This document shows, piece by piece, positions 1 to 7,919 of a stretch of 37,639 bases of DNA. Made by a program: the position numbers and the translations under genes. The DNA comes from Pseudomonadota bacterium (lineage in GTDB: Bacteria; Pseudomonadota; Gammaproteobacteria; UBA5335). The first letter of the stretch is position 1, and each line of letters begins with the position of its first letter. The notes beneath the pieces were generated by a model. That model searched no databases. It had not been told where the DNA came from and saw only the letters and a list, made by a program, of their open reading frames with translations. The stretch spans positions 1 through 37,639 of the forward strand of contig JAXHTV010000008.1 of the NCBI GenBank assembly GCA_034189865.1. The letters run 5' to 3'.

Positions 1-258
1 CAATCTAGTGTGGCAGACGGTCGATTGACCGAATCGCCGGAGGAGAGATTAAAACCAAATTCAACGATTCAAAGACTCAGTGCGATCATTAACCTGTTGA
101 ATCTAATTATTATTAAAGTTTCTGCAGTTTATTCTTTTAGTCCGTTATTACGATCGCTCCAATTGGTTTTTCTCTCGCGGGTGCAAGAATGACAAGCGTT
201 GTGGGTGACCGATAGCGTCAGTTAGTCGGTCACAATGTGACGACAGACGTCACCTTCC
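1..258. other. Left-edge non-coding stretch with an inverted repeat
   Basis: I see no convincing gene here. An open frame of 60 codons beginning with GTG at 10 has no ribosome binding site and a composition unlike its neighbours, so I do not call it. The stretch from about 50 to 165 is clearly more AT-rich than the rest of the window, which suits a promoter region. An 8-bp perfect inverted repeat (GTGACCGA at 205-212 and TCGGTCAC at 226-233, 13-base spacer) lies 26 bases before the first possible start of the next gene. It could be an operator or the base of a hairpin. Confidence 0.4.
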
Positions 259-1263
259 ATGGCGCTGAATACCAACACGAGCGGTATCATGTTAATGAAA
301 ACGCTATTGAACCGTGTCGCCCTTTGGTCTGTTGTGGCATTGGTTGGCTTCGTGATCTCGACCGAGTTCCGACCGGCCAAATATCATGCCCTGTTGTGTA
401 CTGACCCTGCCGCGGTGCAGGCCGGTGGGTGGAATTTCCGATACGACGGTTTTTACATCGGTGCTGACGGGTGTCTTTACGATCCAAGCAAAACGTCTCT
501 AGAAGATGTACCTCCCGTTATTGGCGACAATGCAACTACCGACCGGGTACCGTTGCTATACGTCAACGGGGCTAATCATCGCGTCGATTGGACCATGCCA
601 GAGCTTCATATCTTGGCCGAGGACAGCGAGCGGCCCGTGATCGGGATTTATAATGCCACCGCAGGTGGTCGCTTCCCCGACGCGATAACCGATAGTTTGG
701 CGGGTGACCAAAGTCGTGTCGTTGAAACACTCGAAACAATAATCTGGCAGGCGTTCGAGCGTGGAGAGGAAGTGCACCTCAAGGCGAACAGTCAGGGCGC
801 CGTGCACTCGTCAAACGCGTTGTTCGCCGTTTCAGCTCAGCTTCATAATCAGTTCGGTGCCGAAAGAGCCAAAGAACTGTTGTCCAAGGTTCATCTGGAA
901 ACTGCCGGTGGTGCAGCAACCCATTACCCCGACGGTCCGCGCTATCTTCACTACGTCAACGAACGAGATCCGGTCCCAAGGGCGGCAGGCGTTATGGTAA
1001 GCGGTAGCCAGCCAGGTACGAATGCCGTGATCGCGACGTTTACCGATCTCGATATCGATCCGTTAGAGCCCAAGTATCGCTGGGTCGGTCCACTGACCAT
1101 GCGTTTTATCGCCGCGCACGGTTTTATGGTTTATCAGTATCATCGGCGCCCGTTTGAGCGCGTTTACGCAGCCAGTCGCGATGGATCAGTGAGGTATGTG
1201 TCCTTGGATGGGGCGCCTATCGAGGTCGCGCAGCAGCAACTCGTATTGGATCGTTTCAACTAG
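259..1263 (+). CDS. Membrane-anchored alpha/beta-hydrolase-like protein, function unknown
   Basis: The product has 334 residues. A hydrophobic segment at about residues 17-34, just after a Lys/Arg pair, looks like a signal anchor, so the body is probably periplasmic. The rest resembles a serine hydrolase fold. There is a strand ending in YVNGANH (101-107), a nucleophile-elbow-like ANSQG with Ser178 (Ala in place of the usual first Gly), then NERDP with Asp237 and AAHGF with His287. That is the Ser-Asp-His order expected of an alpha/beta hydrolase; the triad is my inference. I do not recognise the family. The start is uncertain: ATG codons at 259, 289 and 295 share the frame and none has a good Shine-Dalgarno sequence. 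The later starts place the hydrophobic segment nearer the N-terminus. It converges with the TVP38-like gene 150 bases on. Confidence 0.65.
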   Translation: MALNTNTSGIMLMKTLLNRVALWSVVALVGFVISTEFRPAKYHALLCTDPAAVQAGGWNFRYDGFYIGADGCLYDPSKTSLEDVPPVIGDNATTDRVPLLYVNGANHRVDWTMPELHILAEDSERPVIGIYNATAGGRFPDAITDSLAGDQSRVVETLETIIWQAFERGEEVHLKANSQGAVHSSNALFAVSAQLHNQFGAERAKELLSKVHLETAGGAATHYPDGPRYLHYVNERDPVPRAAGVMVSGSQPGTNAVIATFTDLDIDPLEPKYRWVGPLTMRFIAAHGFMVYQYHRRPFERVYAASRDGSVRYVSLDGAPIEVAQQQLVLDRFN

Positions 1264-1413
1264 GTTTCGGTTAGTCGGTTGCGTTGCTCGGTCGACGTTT
1301 CCCAGCGGCGTTCACGGTTTCGGTCGGTCGCAGACAACCATTGCTTGTAATCGGCTGTCGTTGACTCCAGCGCGGAAGGTACTCGACGCCAAGTGCCCTA
1401 TTCATCCTTACGT

Positions 1414-2184
1414 TCAGTCGGTACCAGCTCGTGTTTTTTCCCGGTGCGCGGAGATGCGGTCAAGTATCCTTGCGGCGATGGTTAAAGCGACCCCCAAAAA
1501 CATCGGGGCCAGTAGCTCCGGTGATATCCAGGAAATCTCTTCGTTGCGGGAGAGCATTTGAACAATCGTCCCTCCCAGCCAACTCCAAACCAAAATATGG
1601 GGGGTTGACCCCAAGGCAGTACCGACGAGAAAGTCTTTGATTCCTACGTTCATGCTGGCTAGGACCCAATTTACGGGCGGCAGCGCAAAAAAAATTAGCC
1701 GGGCGTAGGTGACGGTCTTCAGGCCATTTTTTTCGAAGTGAGCTTCGACCATCGGGATATATCGTCCGAAATGGCTTTTGAGGAACTCCCGGCCGAGGTA
1801 CTGGCTAACCCACCAGATCACGAACGTTGCAACGATTAGCGCCACGAACCCCATGGCCGCGGCGCCGGCCATGCCGTAGATCACCGCGGCAAAGGTAATG
1901 ACGACGATGGTGGGAATATTCAAGACGATGGCAACAATGCCGCCGAGACAAAATGCGACCGGGCCCAACAATCCCATGCGCTCTTCCGCAGCACGGACCT
2001 GTTCGATGCTTTGCCTCAGATTTTCATGGCTGAAATAGCTACCGATATCGAACCACTGATACAAAGCGGCGCCACAAGCCAAGAGGACAACTAAAGCGCC
2101 AAACCGAAGCAGTCGAAGACGGCTCGCGCGCCGGGGGTTTTTGACCGACGCGTTCTCCGGGAGTCGGGTATGCTCATCGTCCAT
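1414..2184 (-). CDS. TVP38/TMEM64 family (VTT domain) membrane protein
   Basis: The 256-residue protein has a cytoplasmic-looking, Arg-rich N-terminus, a first membrane segment at about 25-46 and a cluster of hydrophobic segments between about 72 and 245. The middle carries the features of the VTT/SNARE-associated (DedA-related) domain: a glycine-rich pair of helices with LNIPTIVV and FAAVIYG, a loop with YLGREF, then RLIFFALPPVNWVLA with the re-entrant Pro-rich motif. Members of this superfamily act in lipid scrambling or transport across the inner membrane; the substrate here cannot be read from sequence. The usual length (about 200-260) is matched. A GGAG about 12 bases upstream supports the ATG at 2184. 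It lies downstream of, and on the same strand as, the glycosyltransferase-sulfotransferase pair, 93 bases after the sulfotransferase stop, so it may be co-transcribed with them. Confidence 0.85.
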   Translation of the reverse strand: MDDEHTRLPENASVKNPRRASRLRLLRFGALVVLLACGAALYQWFDIGSYFSHENLRQSIEQVRAAEERMGLLGPVAFCLGGIVAIVLNIPTIVVITFAAVIYGMAGAAAMGFVALIVATFVIWWVSQYLGREFLKSHFGRYIPMVEAHFEKNGLKTVTYARLIFFALPPVNWVLASMNVGIKDFLVGTALGSTPHILVWSWLGGTIVQMLSRNEEISWISPELLAPMFLGVALTIAARILDRISAHREKTRAGTD

Positions 2185-2277
2185 GGCGACTATTCTCCGC
2201 TGTTTTTTGACGACTGCCCGTGACGAGCTAGCGCGGGTCCGTATTTCTGTTCCTGTCTACGTCGTTAGCGTCTGCCA

Positions 2278-3297
2278 CTAGGAGGCGCGTGCTCCAAAGT
2301 GTTTGATCTTCTTTGAGAGTCGCTTCATGAAACGATCCTCGTAGGATCGGAGGGTGTCGTTGAGATGTCCCTTGCGAGGCTTTGGAATGATCGCATCAGG
2401 CGGCGTTACGAAGGGTAAATCCAAGAACGCTTGCAATTCCGCGAGGTGTTGCTTGGGCGCCTCGTTGAAGTTCTGATAGTCGATGGCGAATACGTTCTCT
2501 GCGGGCAGCTCTTCGATGGCTCGATAGTAGCCTTCCAGTTCCTTCTGTACGGTCCACGAGCAGATTTGTCGCAGAATAAAAGCGTACAGTCCGTCGCCGG
2601 TGACTTTCTTGATGCCGCGAACCAGTTTCCACAATGCGTAAATCGCATTCTTTGTGATGCGGTCGCCCGGTACCTTGAAGTCATCGATGAGCATGGTCTG
2701 AAAAGGTTGTGGCCCCGTCATGAGAGCCAATGCGGCATTGATTTGGCTATTCAGGATGAAAATGGGGTCCCGAGTGATGTAGATGAAACGTGCGTTGGGA
2801 AACCACTCCAGAATTTGCTTTGCTTTCCCCGTGTCCCAAGGGTTCTTGAGCAAAATGGCTTGTGCTTCGGGGTGGAGAAAGGCAAGTTTCTTGCAAATTT
2901 GAGTAAAATAATCTTTGTTATTCTCGCTGACGGAAATCTGGTAGCTCCGGTTGCGAAGCATCCATCCGTACTCCTCCACGGTCGTGTCTTCAACGTAGAC
3001 GGAGTCCAGCTTGCGGTCGGTGATACCGAGTGCTCGGAACAGTCGATTCAGCGTTGCCCGATCGGATTCCTCGCCCCCCTCGATGGCATTTTTGAGCAGC
3101 CGATCATAGTAGAAGATATGATAGAGCGTCAGATTAGCGACGGGAAAGCATTTGGAGACGGAATCGTACAGGAAAGTCGTCCCAGAACGGTGGAGACCCA
3201 TAATAAAAACCGGACGGATCTCGATGTCATCCAATCGATCGAGATATGCATCGTCCTCGTGTCGCCCGGGAAATCCGGGGTCGAATGGGAATTTCAT
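2278..3297 (-). CDS. PAPS-dependent sulfotransferase
   Basis: This 339-residue protein belongs to the sulfotransferase family that transfers sulfate from PAPS to a hydroxyl acceptor. The N-terminal phosphosulfate loop is visible as GLHRSGTT (residues 34-41). The 3'-phosphate site follows as YITRDP with Arg176 and a Ser at 184, and LKNPWD with Lys151 precedes it. The frame is open back to 3405, but that start would overlap the upstream glycosyltransferase. The ATG at 3297 has a clear GGAG seven bases upstream and leaves a 37-base gap, so I choose it. With the glycosyltransferase just upstream it probably forms a two-gene operon, suggesting that a glycosylated lipid or small molecule is sulfated. 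The acceptor is unknown. Sulfated glycolipids would be one fit, but that is inference. Confidence 0.87.
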   Translation of the reverse strand: MKFPFDPGFPGRHEDDAYLDRLDDIEIRPVFIMGLHRSGTTFLYDSVSKCFPVANLTLYHIFYYDRLLKNAIEGGEESDRATLNRLFRALGITDRKLDSVYVEDTTVEEYGWMLRNRSYQISVSENNKDYFTQICKKLAFLHPEAQAILLKNPWDTGKAKQILEWFPNARFIYITRDPIFILNSQINAALALMTGPQPFQTMLIDDFKVPGDRITKNAIYALWKLVRGIKKVTGDGLYAFILRQICSWTVQKELEGYYRAIEELPAENVFAIDYQNFNEAPKQHLAELQAFLDLPFVTPPDAIIPKPRKGHLNDTLRSYEDRFMKRLSKKIKHFGARAS

Positions 3298-3334
3298 ACT
3301 TTCTCCGTAAAGCGATGGTTGGGGACTCGGCAAA

Positions 3335-4603
3335 TTATGCCACTTTGGTTGCCGACGTTGTGCTGTTCCCGCCATACATATGATATAAAATTTCATCCGC
3401 CGCACGCTGATAGCCGCCGATCTTGAGAGAAGCCCCCAGTTCCTTCGAACTTTCCCGATAATCCGGTTTGCTTAGGATCTCGTCGACGCTTTGGCGGAGC
3501 CGCTCTGGCGTGGCCATGTTTGGCATTAACATCACCCCCGCGCCTAGACGAGAAATCCTCAGGGCGCTGAACGCCTGTTCCACCTGCTGCGGAACCATGA
3601 CCAGCGGAACATTATAGTATAGGCTCTCATTGATACTATTCATGCCGCCATGGCTGACAAATGCGTCAGCTGTCTGGAGAACATCCAATTGGGGCACGCG
3701 AGCCTTGACGGTGAAGTTCTCCGGGATAGGTCCGAGTTGTTTGATATCGGTCCGGTCGCCGATGGACATGATGACTTGGTACGGTCGGTCACCAAACGCA
3801 CGAATACAGTTGACGTAAAAGTCAGTGCACATGTTGTGCACGCTTCCCAGCGATACATAGATGAGCGGTTGTCCCGGCTGTCTATGGATATCAAGCGAGT
3901 CGTTGTCCCGCTTCTCGGGTACAGAAGCACCAACGAATTTGACGTTATCGCCTAACTTCTCTGCCTCGGGTTGATAGAGTGGCGAGGTCACCGCGATGGT
4001 CAATTGCTCTTTATCGTCCAGCAGTTGCTTGAGAAGCGGGAATATTCCGGGATATTCCATGCCCAGCCCGGTGACGATGTCCGCTATTCGTCGTCGGGCA
4101 CCGATAATCTCCGGAATGATTGAAATAACAGAGGATAATCGTGTCGATTTCCCGACCATTCGGAAAAGCTTGAAGGAAAACCAATGCTTGACGGATTTAA
4201 GGACAGTGGGTGTCACCAGCACGTGGGTGACGAATCGGACTCCCGGCACGTTCAATCTCATCGCGAGCAACTGACCCCAGGGGGCGCAGGTGTCATAGAT
4301 AATGTAGTCCGGTTTGTCTTCCTGCATCTGTTGTAACAAACCCAGTACGCAGGACTCAGTCAGTTCGAACAGCTTGCTTCCCAGAGCGACCAAATCGGAC
4401 GCGATCTCGGTGGGATGGTCGTATTCGAAGAAGGGTTGATAACCGCGGAACGTGGCGCCGAGCGCTTCAATTTTTTGCCGACTTTTTTCGTCGGCGTAGT
4501 AGATAACTTCCTCACCTCGACTGATGAGTTCGGCGACGATTCCTAGTGACGGGTTGATGTGGCCTACGGCTCCTGGAAGGTTAAAAAAAACAGCCTTGCC
4601 CAT
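3335..4603 (-). CDS. MGT/UGT-type (GT1 family) glycosyltransferase
   Basis: The 422-residue protein has the two Rossmann-like halves of GT-B glycosyltransferases of family GT1 (macrolide glycosyltransferase/UDP-glucuronosyltransferase type). The N-terminal acceptor half begins with FFNLPGAVGHINPSL, whose His15 sits where the catalytic base lies in this family. The donor half contains YVSLGSVHN (249-257), VPQLDVL, and the nucleotide-sugar signature SHGGMNSINE at 317-326, followed by PLVMVPQQVEQ. It transfers a sugar from a nucleotide sugar to a small hydrophobic acceptor; the exact sugar and acceptor are not predictable. GAGGTG about 5 bases upstream supports the ATG at 4603. Its stop lies 37 bases before the sulfotransferase start. 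The upstream leader carries several perfect inverted repeats described separately. Confidence 0.88.
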   Translation of the reverse strand: MGKAVFFNLPGAVGHINPSLGIVAELISRGEEVIYYADEKSRQKIEALGATFRGYQPFFEYDHPTEIASDLVALGSKLFELTESCVLGLLQQMQEDKPDYIIYDTCAPWGQLLAMRLNVPGVRFVTHVLVTPTVLKSVKHWFSFKLFRMVGKSTRLSSVISIIPEIIGARRRIADIVTGLGMEYPGIFPLLKQLLDDKEQLTIAVTSPLYQPEAEKLGDNVKFVGASVPEKRDNDSLDIHRQPGQPLIYVSLGSVHNMCTDFYVNCIRAFGDRPYQVIMSIGDRTDIKQLGPIPENFTVKARVPQLDVLQTADAFVSHGGMNSINESLYYNVPLVMVPQQVEQAFSALRISRLGAGVMLMPNMATPERLRQSVDEILSKPDYRESSKELGASLKIGGYQRAADEILYHMYGGNSTTSATKVA

Positions 4604-4632
4604 TTAAACACCTCTACATGCACGCGAAACGG

Positions 4633-4650
4633 CGTCGACCGTGGTCGACG
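4633..4650. promoter_or_regulatory. Perfect 8-bp palindrome upstream of the glycosyltransferase
   Basis: CGTCGACC and GGTCGACG are perfect inverted copies separated by GT. The element lies 30-47 bases upstream of the glycosyltransferase ATG, close enough to be an operator overlapping the promoter or a leader hairpin. No regulator gene is nearby, so the binding protein, if any, is unknown. Confidence 0.4.
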
Positions 4651-4680
4651 GCTAGGTCTCCCCGACGTCCCTTGTTTCGG

Positions 4681-4716
4681 CGATGTGTCTTATCCCGTCC
4701 GGGATACCCTACATCG
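4681..4716. promoter_or_regulatory. Nested inverted repeat upstream of the glycosyltransferase
   Basis: An inner perfect repeat, TATCCCG-TC-CGGGATA at 4691-4706, sits inside outer arms CGATGT (4681-4686) and ACATCG (4711-4716), with four unpaired bases on each side. As RNA this forms a hairpin with an internal loop; as DNA it is a candidate regulator site. It is 78-113 bases upstream of the glycosyltransferase start. Confidence 0.4.
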
Positions 4717-5168
4717 CTTTGGCGTGTGCTTGGCGGGCGGTTTGCGGTCCTTGCGGCTGCTACAGTATTGGCAGCTTAAGTTTCTTCCCTGAGTCCGGCC
4801 CCAGAAACAGAGGCCGATTTTGCCGCATCGCGGATCAGTTCTACTAACGCCGTCGGGCCCGTCTTTGCGGGTCTTCGATTTATTTTTGGCGGTCCACTAG
4901 CCTGCGTTTCTCAGCGCCCCAATTCGAAGCGTTTACGATTGAGGGGCTGATTAACCGCGGATGTTCCCATGGAGATTTCCACCCAACAAGATTAAGCCTT
5001 CCCCAAGGCAGAACCCCGTTTGACTGGATCGGTCAAGCAGTCTAGCGATTGCTCCGATAATAACATCGGTCAGATGAACAATTTCTTAAACCGAAATTGC
5101 ATTTCGAGTACAAGCTTACCCTTGCCTGATGAGATATTTTGGCATACCCCTGAGGTTGTGCAAAGAAA

Positions 5169-5204
5169 AAAACCGCCTGCCAAGATTCCTAGGCAGGCGG
5201 TTTT
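5169..5204 (-). terminator. Rho-independent terminator after the aldehyde dehydrogenase gene
   Basis: CCGCCTGCC (5173-5181) and GGCAGGCGG (5192-5200) form a perfect 9-bp GC-rich stem with a 10-base loop. It is extended by four A-T pairs and, read on the minus strand, runs into a run of seven U residues. It begins about 30 bases after the aldehyde dehydrogenase stop codon. The symmetrical A and T runs mean it could also stop transcription in the plus direction. Confidence 0.9.
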
Positions 5205-5235
5205 AGATCGTCCGCAGCGGTATGCGGAATCTATA

Positions 5236-6705
5236 TTACCCAAGCAGTTTGATTGCTCGTTTCATCAGCTTTAATGCGACTTCGGGGTAGGGGCGGCCGA
5301 CGAAAGCAGCAGGAGAGAACCAACTGCGTTGATACAGGACGCCCTTTTTGTGCGAAAACTCGACGAACCCGTCAAAGCCGTGATAAGCGCCAATTCCGCT
5401 CGGACCGACACCGCCGAAGGGCAGGTTGGGGTGAGCGATATGAAGCATGGTGTCGTTTACCGTGGCACCGCCAGAAATGGTTTGGTTGATCACGTAGTCA
5501 GCACGGCGCTTGTTGTTGTCGAAGTAATATAGAGCGAGCGGACGCGGATGATTTTTCACGTACTGCACGGCATCTTCCAGTGTGTCATAGGTCATCACCG
5601 GCAGTACGGGGCCAAAAATCTCTTCCTGCATCACCGCCATGTCTTCGGTGACATTGGTAATCAGCGTGTGAGGAATGACGCGTTTGCCATCGGGGATCGC
5701 TTCGTTGCGCGGATTAATTTCTATGACATTCGCGCCTTTGGCCTTGGCATCGTCAATTAATCCCCTGATCCGACGATAATGGCGATCGTTGACAATCCAG
5801 GTGATATCTTGGTTGTCCGCTACGGTCGGGTACCGCTTGGTCATCAACTCGGAATAGGCCTGGACGAACTCTTGTTCTTTGGCCTTCGGAACCATCACAT
5901 AGTCGGGCGCGATACAGGTCTGTCCGGAATTTACCGACTTACCGAGCAGCATCCGCTGGGCAGCGGTACGAATCGGATAATCTTCGCCCACGATGGTCGG
6001 TGATTTTCCGCCCATTTCGAGGGTGACAGGGGTCAGGTTCTTAGCGGCGGCCATCATGATTTTCCGTCCCACTTCCGTGTTTCCGGTGTATATCAGATGG
6101 TCGAAAGGCAGTTCAGAAAACTGTATGGCGGCCTGAACATCGCCCGTTACCACGGTGACGAACTCTTCCTCAAAGTACTTGGCGATCAACTCCTGGATCA
6201 CTTCGGAGGTGCGCGGAGTCACATCCGGTGGTTTGATCATTGCGTGGTTACCGGCGGCGAGGACGCCGATTAGGGGTGAGAAAATAAGAAACGCCGGATA
6301 GTTCCAGGCGCCCATAATCCCAACGACACCCTTCGGTTGATAGACCACTTTACCGGTGGCGGGTAGTGATTGGATGCTGGCAGGGACTTTCTTGGGTTTC
6401 ATCCATTTCTTGATATGGCCTTTGGTGAGACGAATCTCGCCCATATTAGCCAATACCTCGGTCATCACCGTTTCGTGTGGGGAGCGATGGCCAAAGTCCG
6501 CCATGACCGCCTTAACCAACTCGTCGGCGTACTCGCCGATCGCTTTGTTCAAGGTATCCAAGGCCTGTATCCGGGTACGATAATCGGATATGCCGCGGTC
6601 GAGAAAAGCGGCTTGCTGTTTACGGAGTATCGGTAGCAACGGATTGGCGGCCGAATCTTCAGGGTGCGGTATTGCCGAGATCGATAAAGGTTCTGGGTTG
6701 CTCAT
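5236..6705 (-). CDS. Aldehyde dehydrogenase, coniferyl-aldehyde-dehydrogenase-like (class 3)
   Basis: The 489-residue protein is a complete NAD(P)-dependent aldehyde dehydrogenase. The oxyanion Asn lies in MGAWNYP (Asn135), the cofactor-binding turn is GNTEVG (208-213), the general base is in LEMGGKSP (Glu230), and the catalytic Cys is in SGQTCIAPDY (Cys264). EEIFGPVLP follows, and the C-terminus has FGGVGPSGIGAYHG. The short form without an N-terminal extension and the C-terminal hydrophobic/basic tail match class 3 enzymes, including bacterial coniferyl aldehyde dehydrogenases and fatty aldehyde dehydrogenases; the true substrate is not certain. The frame opens at 6903, but the ATG at 6705 has a strong AAGGAG upstream and matches the family's N-terminus. 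It is a single-gene unit ended by a strong terminator. Confidence 0.88.
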   Translation of the reverse strand: MSNPEPLSISAIPHPEDSAANPLLPILRKQQAAFLDRGISDYRTRIQALDTLNKAIGEYADELVKAVMADFGHRSPHETVMTEVLANMGEIRLTKGHIKKWMKPKKVPASIQSLPATGKVVYQPKGVVGIMGAWNYPAFLIFSPLIGVLAAGNHAMIKPPDVTPRTSEVIQELIAKYFEEEFVTVVTGDVQAAIQFSELPFDHLIYTGNTEVGRKIMMAAAKNLTPVTLEMGGKSPTIVGEDYPIRTAAQRMLLGKSVNSGQTCIAPDYVMVPKAKEQEFVQAYSELMTKRYPTVADNQDITWIVNDRHYRRIRGLIDDAKAKGANVIEINPRNEAIPDGKRVIPHTLITNVTEDMAVMQEEIFGPVLPVMTYDTLEDAVQYVKNHPRPLALYYFDNNKRRADYVINQTISGGATVNDTMLHIAHPNLPFGGVGPSGIGAYHGFDGFVEFSHKKGVLYQRSWFSPAAFVGRPYPEVALKLMKRAIKLLG

Positions 6706-7097
6706 AGAGCGTTCTCCTTCCGTGCGGAACGGGTGGTCAGGTGGGTATCGGGGTGGCAGTAGTGATCCGAGCCGCGCAATGCCTGGTGGGACACGTACCA
6801 GGCCTCTAGCCACTTGATCGTAATGCGCCGACACTATACGAGTGGAATCACCAGGTGTTGTTTGACAAGCGCCTAGCCCGAATGTCCACCGGACCTCCTT
6901 CACGCCCCTCGTGGGGTAGACGTCTCGGCCGTCGTAAGCGCTGACCGAGTTTGCTTTGCTTTACTTTAATTTACGGATCGCAGACAGACGTTGGCTGAGA
7001 TCTATCCGCCAGTCTACAACCGAAAGGCTAGCATATCAAAAACTTGCGCGCTGCCAAGGTTTTTTAGTCGTTTCCGCAAAAAAATGAGAGGTCCCCG
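6706..7097. other. Intergenic region upstream of the aldehyde dehydrogenase
   Basis: This stretch holds no gene that I can support. It contains a perfect 7-bp dyad, GCCTGGT (6781-6787) and ACCAGGC (6797-6803), about 76-98 bases upstream of the aldehyde dehydrogenase ATG, and a smaller CCCC-TCGT-GGGG at 6905-6916. On the minus strand TATAGT at about 6834-6839 could be a -10 element, but no matching -35 is seen. The part next to the CpdA-like gene is T/A-rich on both strands without a clear hairpin, so I do not call a terminator. Confidence 0.4.
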
Positions 7098-7856
7098 TCA
7101 GCGTTTTTCTAGCCGCATCACTTGGGTGCTAAACCGTCCGTCGGAGTGCAACTTGATCTGGCGCCATCCCGGCTGGCTGTCTGCCAGAGCGAAACAATCG
7201 CTGCGGGGCAAGAATTGAGCGGCAGTCGAAGGGCAGCCAAACATCGCCGGCGAACTATCTGGGCTCTCGAACGTTTGATGTATGTGCCCAAAAAACACTG
7301 CTCGGAGTTCGGGTCGTCCACGAATTGAGCGGATGAAATCATCCTTATTTGCCAGCCCGATTTCGTCCAGCCAAGCGCAACCTGTCAAGACCGGCGGATG
7401 GTGGAGAAAGATCGCTACGGGGTGGTCGAGTGGGGCTGACAGCATCTGGCGGATGCAAGCCATGTCATCCGGGTCGATTATGCCGTGATCGTGGCCGCCA
7501 ACGGTCGTGTTCAGCGCGATCAGTCGCCAGTCGCCCAGGCGCAACAGAGTAGGGGTGCTATGACATTGGACTCCTAAGACGTTCTGCGCCCGCTCGGCAT
7601 GATCGTGGTTACCGAGCAGGTAATGCGCTTCGATCCCAGTTGCGTCGACCAGCCGTTTTAAGCGCGTGTAAGCTTCCGTGCTGCCGTCGTCGGAGAGATC
7701 CCCGGTGAGTATGATGAGGTCAGGTTGGGCGAGGTTTACGGCGGCGAAGACCTCTTGTAGGGATCGATCAGGGGTGCAGTTCCACGGTCCATCGTCAGGA
7801 CGCTTACGGAGGTGGCAGTCACTGATTTGAATGATGGTGTGGGCAGGTGAAGGCAT
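7098..7856 (-). CDS. cpdA: CpdA-like metallophosphoesterase (3',5'-cyclic AMP phosphodiesterase)
   Basis: The 252-residue protein has all metal-binding blocks of the calcineurin-like phosphoesterase fold: SDCHL (Asp13, His15), GDLSDD (Asp53), GNHD (Asn83, His84), FLHHPP (His152/153) and FGHIHQ (His191, His193). The length, the N-terminal IIQISDCHL and the block FLHHPPVLTGCAWLDEIGL match the class III cyclic-nucleotide phosphodiesterase CpdA, which hydrolyses cAMP in the cytoplasm and tunes CRP signalling. Related enzymes act on other phosphodiesters, so the substrate is inferred. The start at 7856 lacks a strong Shine-Dalgarno but fits the conserved N-terminus. It begins 63 bases after the unknown gene on the same strand and is probably co-transcribed with it. 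Confidence 0.85.
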   Translation of the reverse strand: MPSPAHTIIQISDCHLRKRPDDGPWNCTPDRSLQEVFAAVNLAQPDLIILTGDLSDDGSTEAYTRLKRLVDATGIEAHYLLGNHDHAERAQNVLGVQCHSTPTLLRLGDWRLIALNTTVGGHDHGIIDPDDMACIRQMLSAPLDHPVAIFLHHPPVLTGCAWLDEIGLANKDDFIRSIRGRPELRAVFFGHIHQTFESPDSSPAMFGCPSTAAQFLPRSDCFALADSQPGWRQIKLHSDGRFSTQVMRLEKR

Positions 7857-7919
7857 GAATGAGGTGTAACCTGGACATATCTTGGGGCGCGCCCGCGGCG
7901 GAGCCGAGTGCCGGGAACT

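Larger units (their letters stand above)
4604..5235. other. Long leader/intergenic region between glycosyltransferase and aldehyde dehydrogenase
   Basis: I see no gene in these 632 bases. Two short plus-strand open frames (4559-4792 and 5020-5274) have no ribosome binding site, and each overlaps a neighbouring gene on the opposite strand. Besides the two palindromes and the terminator listed separately, there is an imperfect dyad at about 4911-4950 (TCAGC...GCTGA outer arms), CCGAT/ATCGG at 5054-5069, and CGAAAT-TGC-ATTTCG at 5092-5106. The part from 5020 to 5170 is AT-rich and is the likeliest place for the promoter of the glycosyltransferase operon, but I could not pick a convincing -35/-10 pair. 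Confidence 0.5.

Noticed and set aside
10-192. 60-codon open frame at the left edge
   Set aside because: GTG start with no ribosome binding site, AT-rich region, no recognisable features; the start of the window may simply be intergenic.
2431-3426. 331-codon plus-strand open frame opposite the sulfotransferase
   Set aside because: Fully antisense to a gene with intact catalytic motifs, no ribosome binding site, and no family features in its translation.
4559-5274. Two short plus-strand frames between the glycosyltransferase and aldehyde dehydrogenase genes
   Set aside because: One begins inside the glycosyltransferase gene on the other strand; the other crosses the terminator stem and ends inside the aldehyde dehydrogenase gene. 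Neither has a ribosome binding site.
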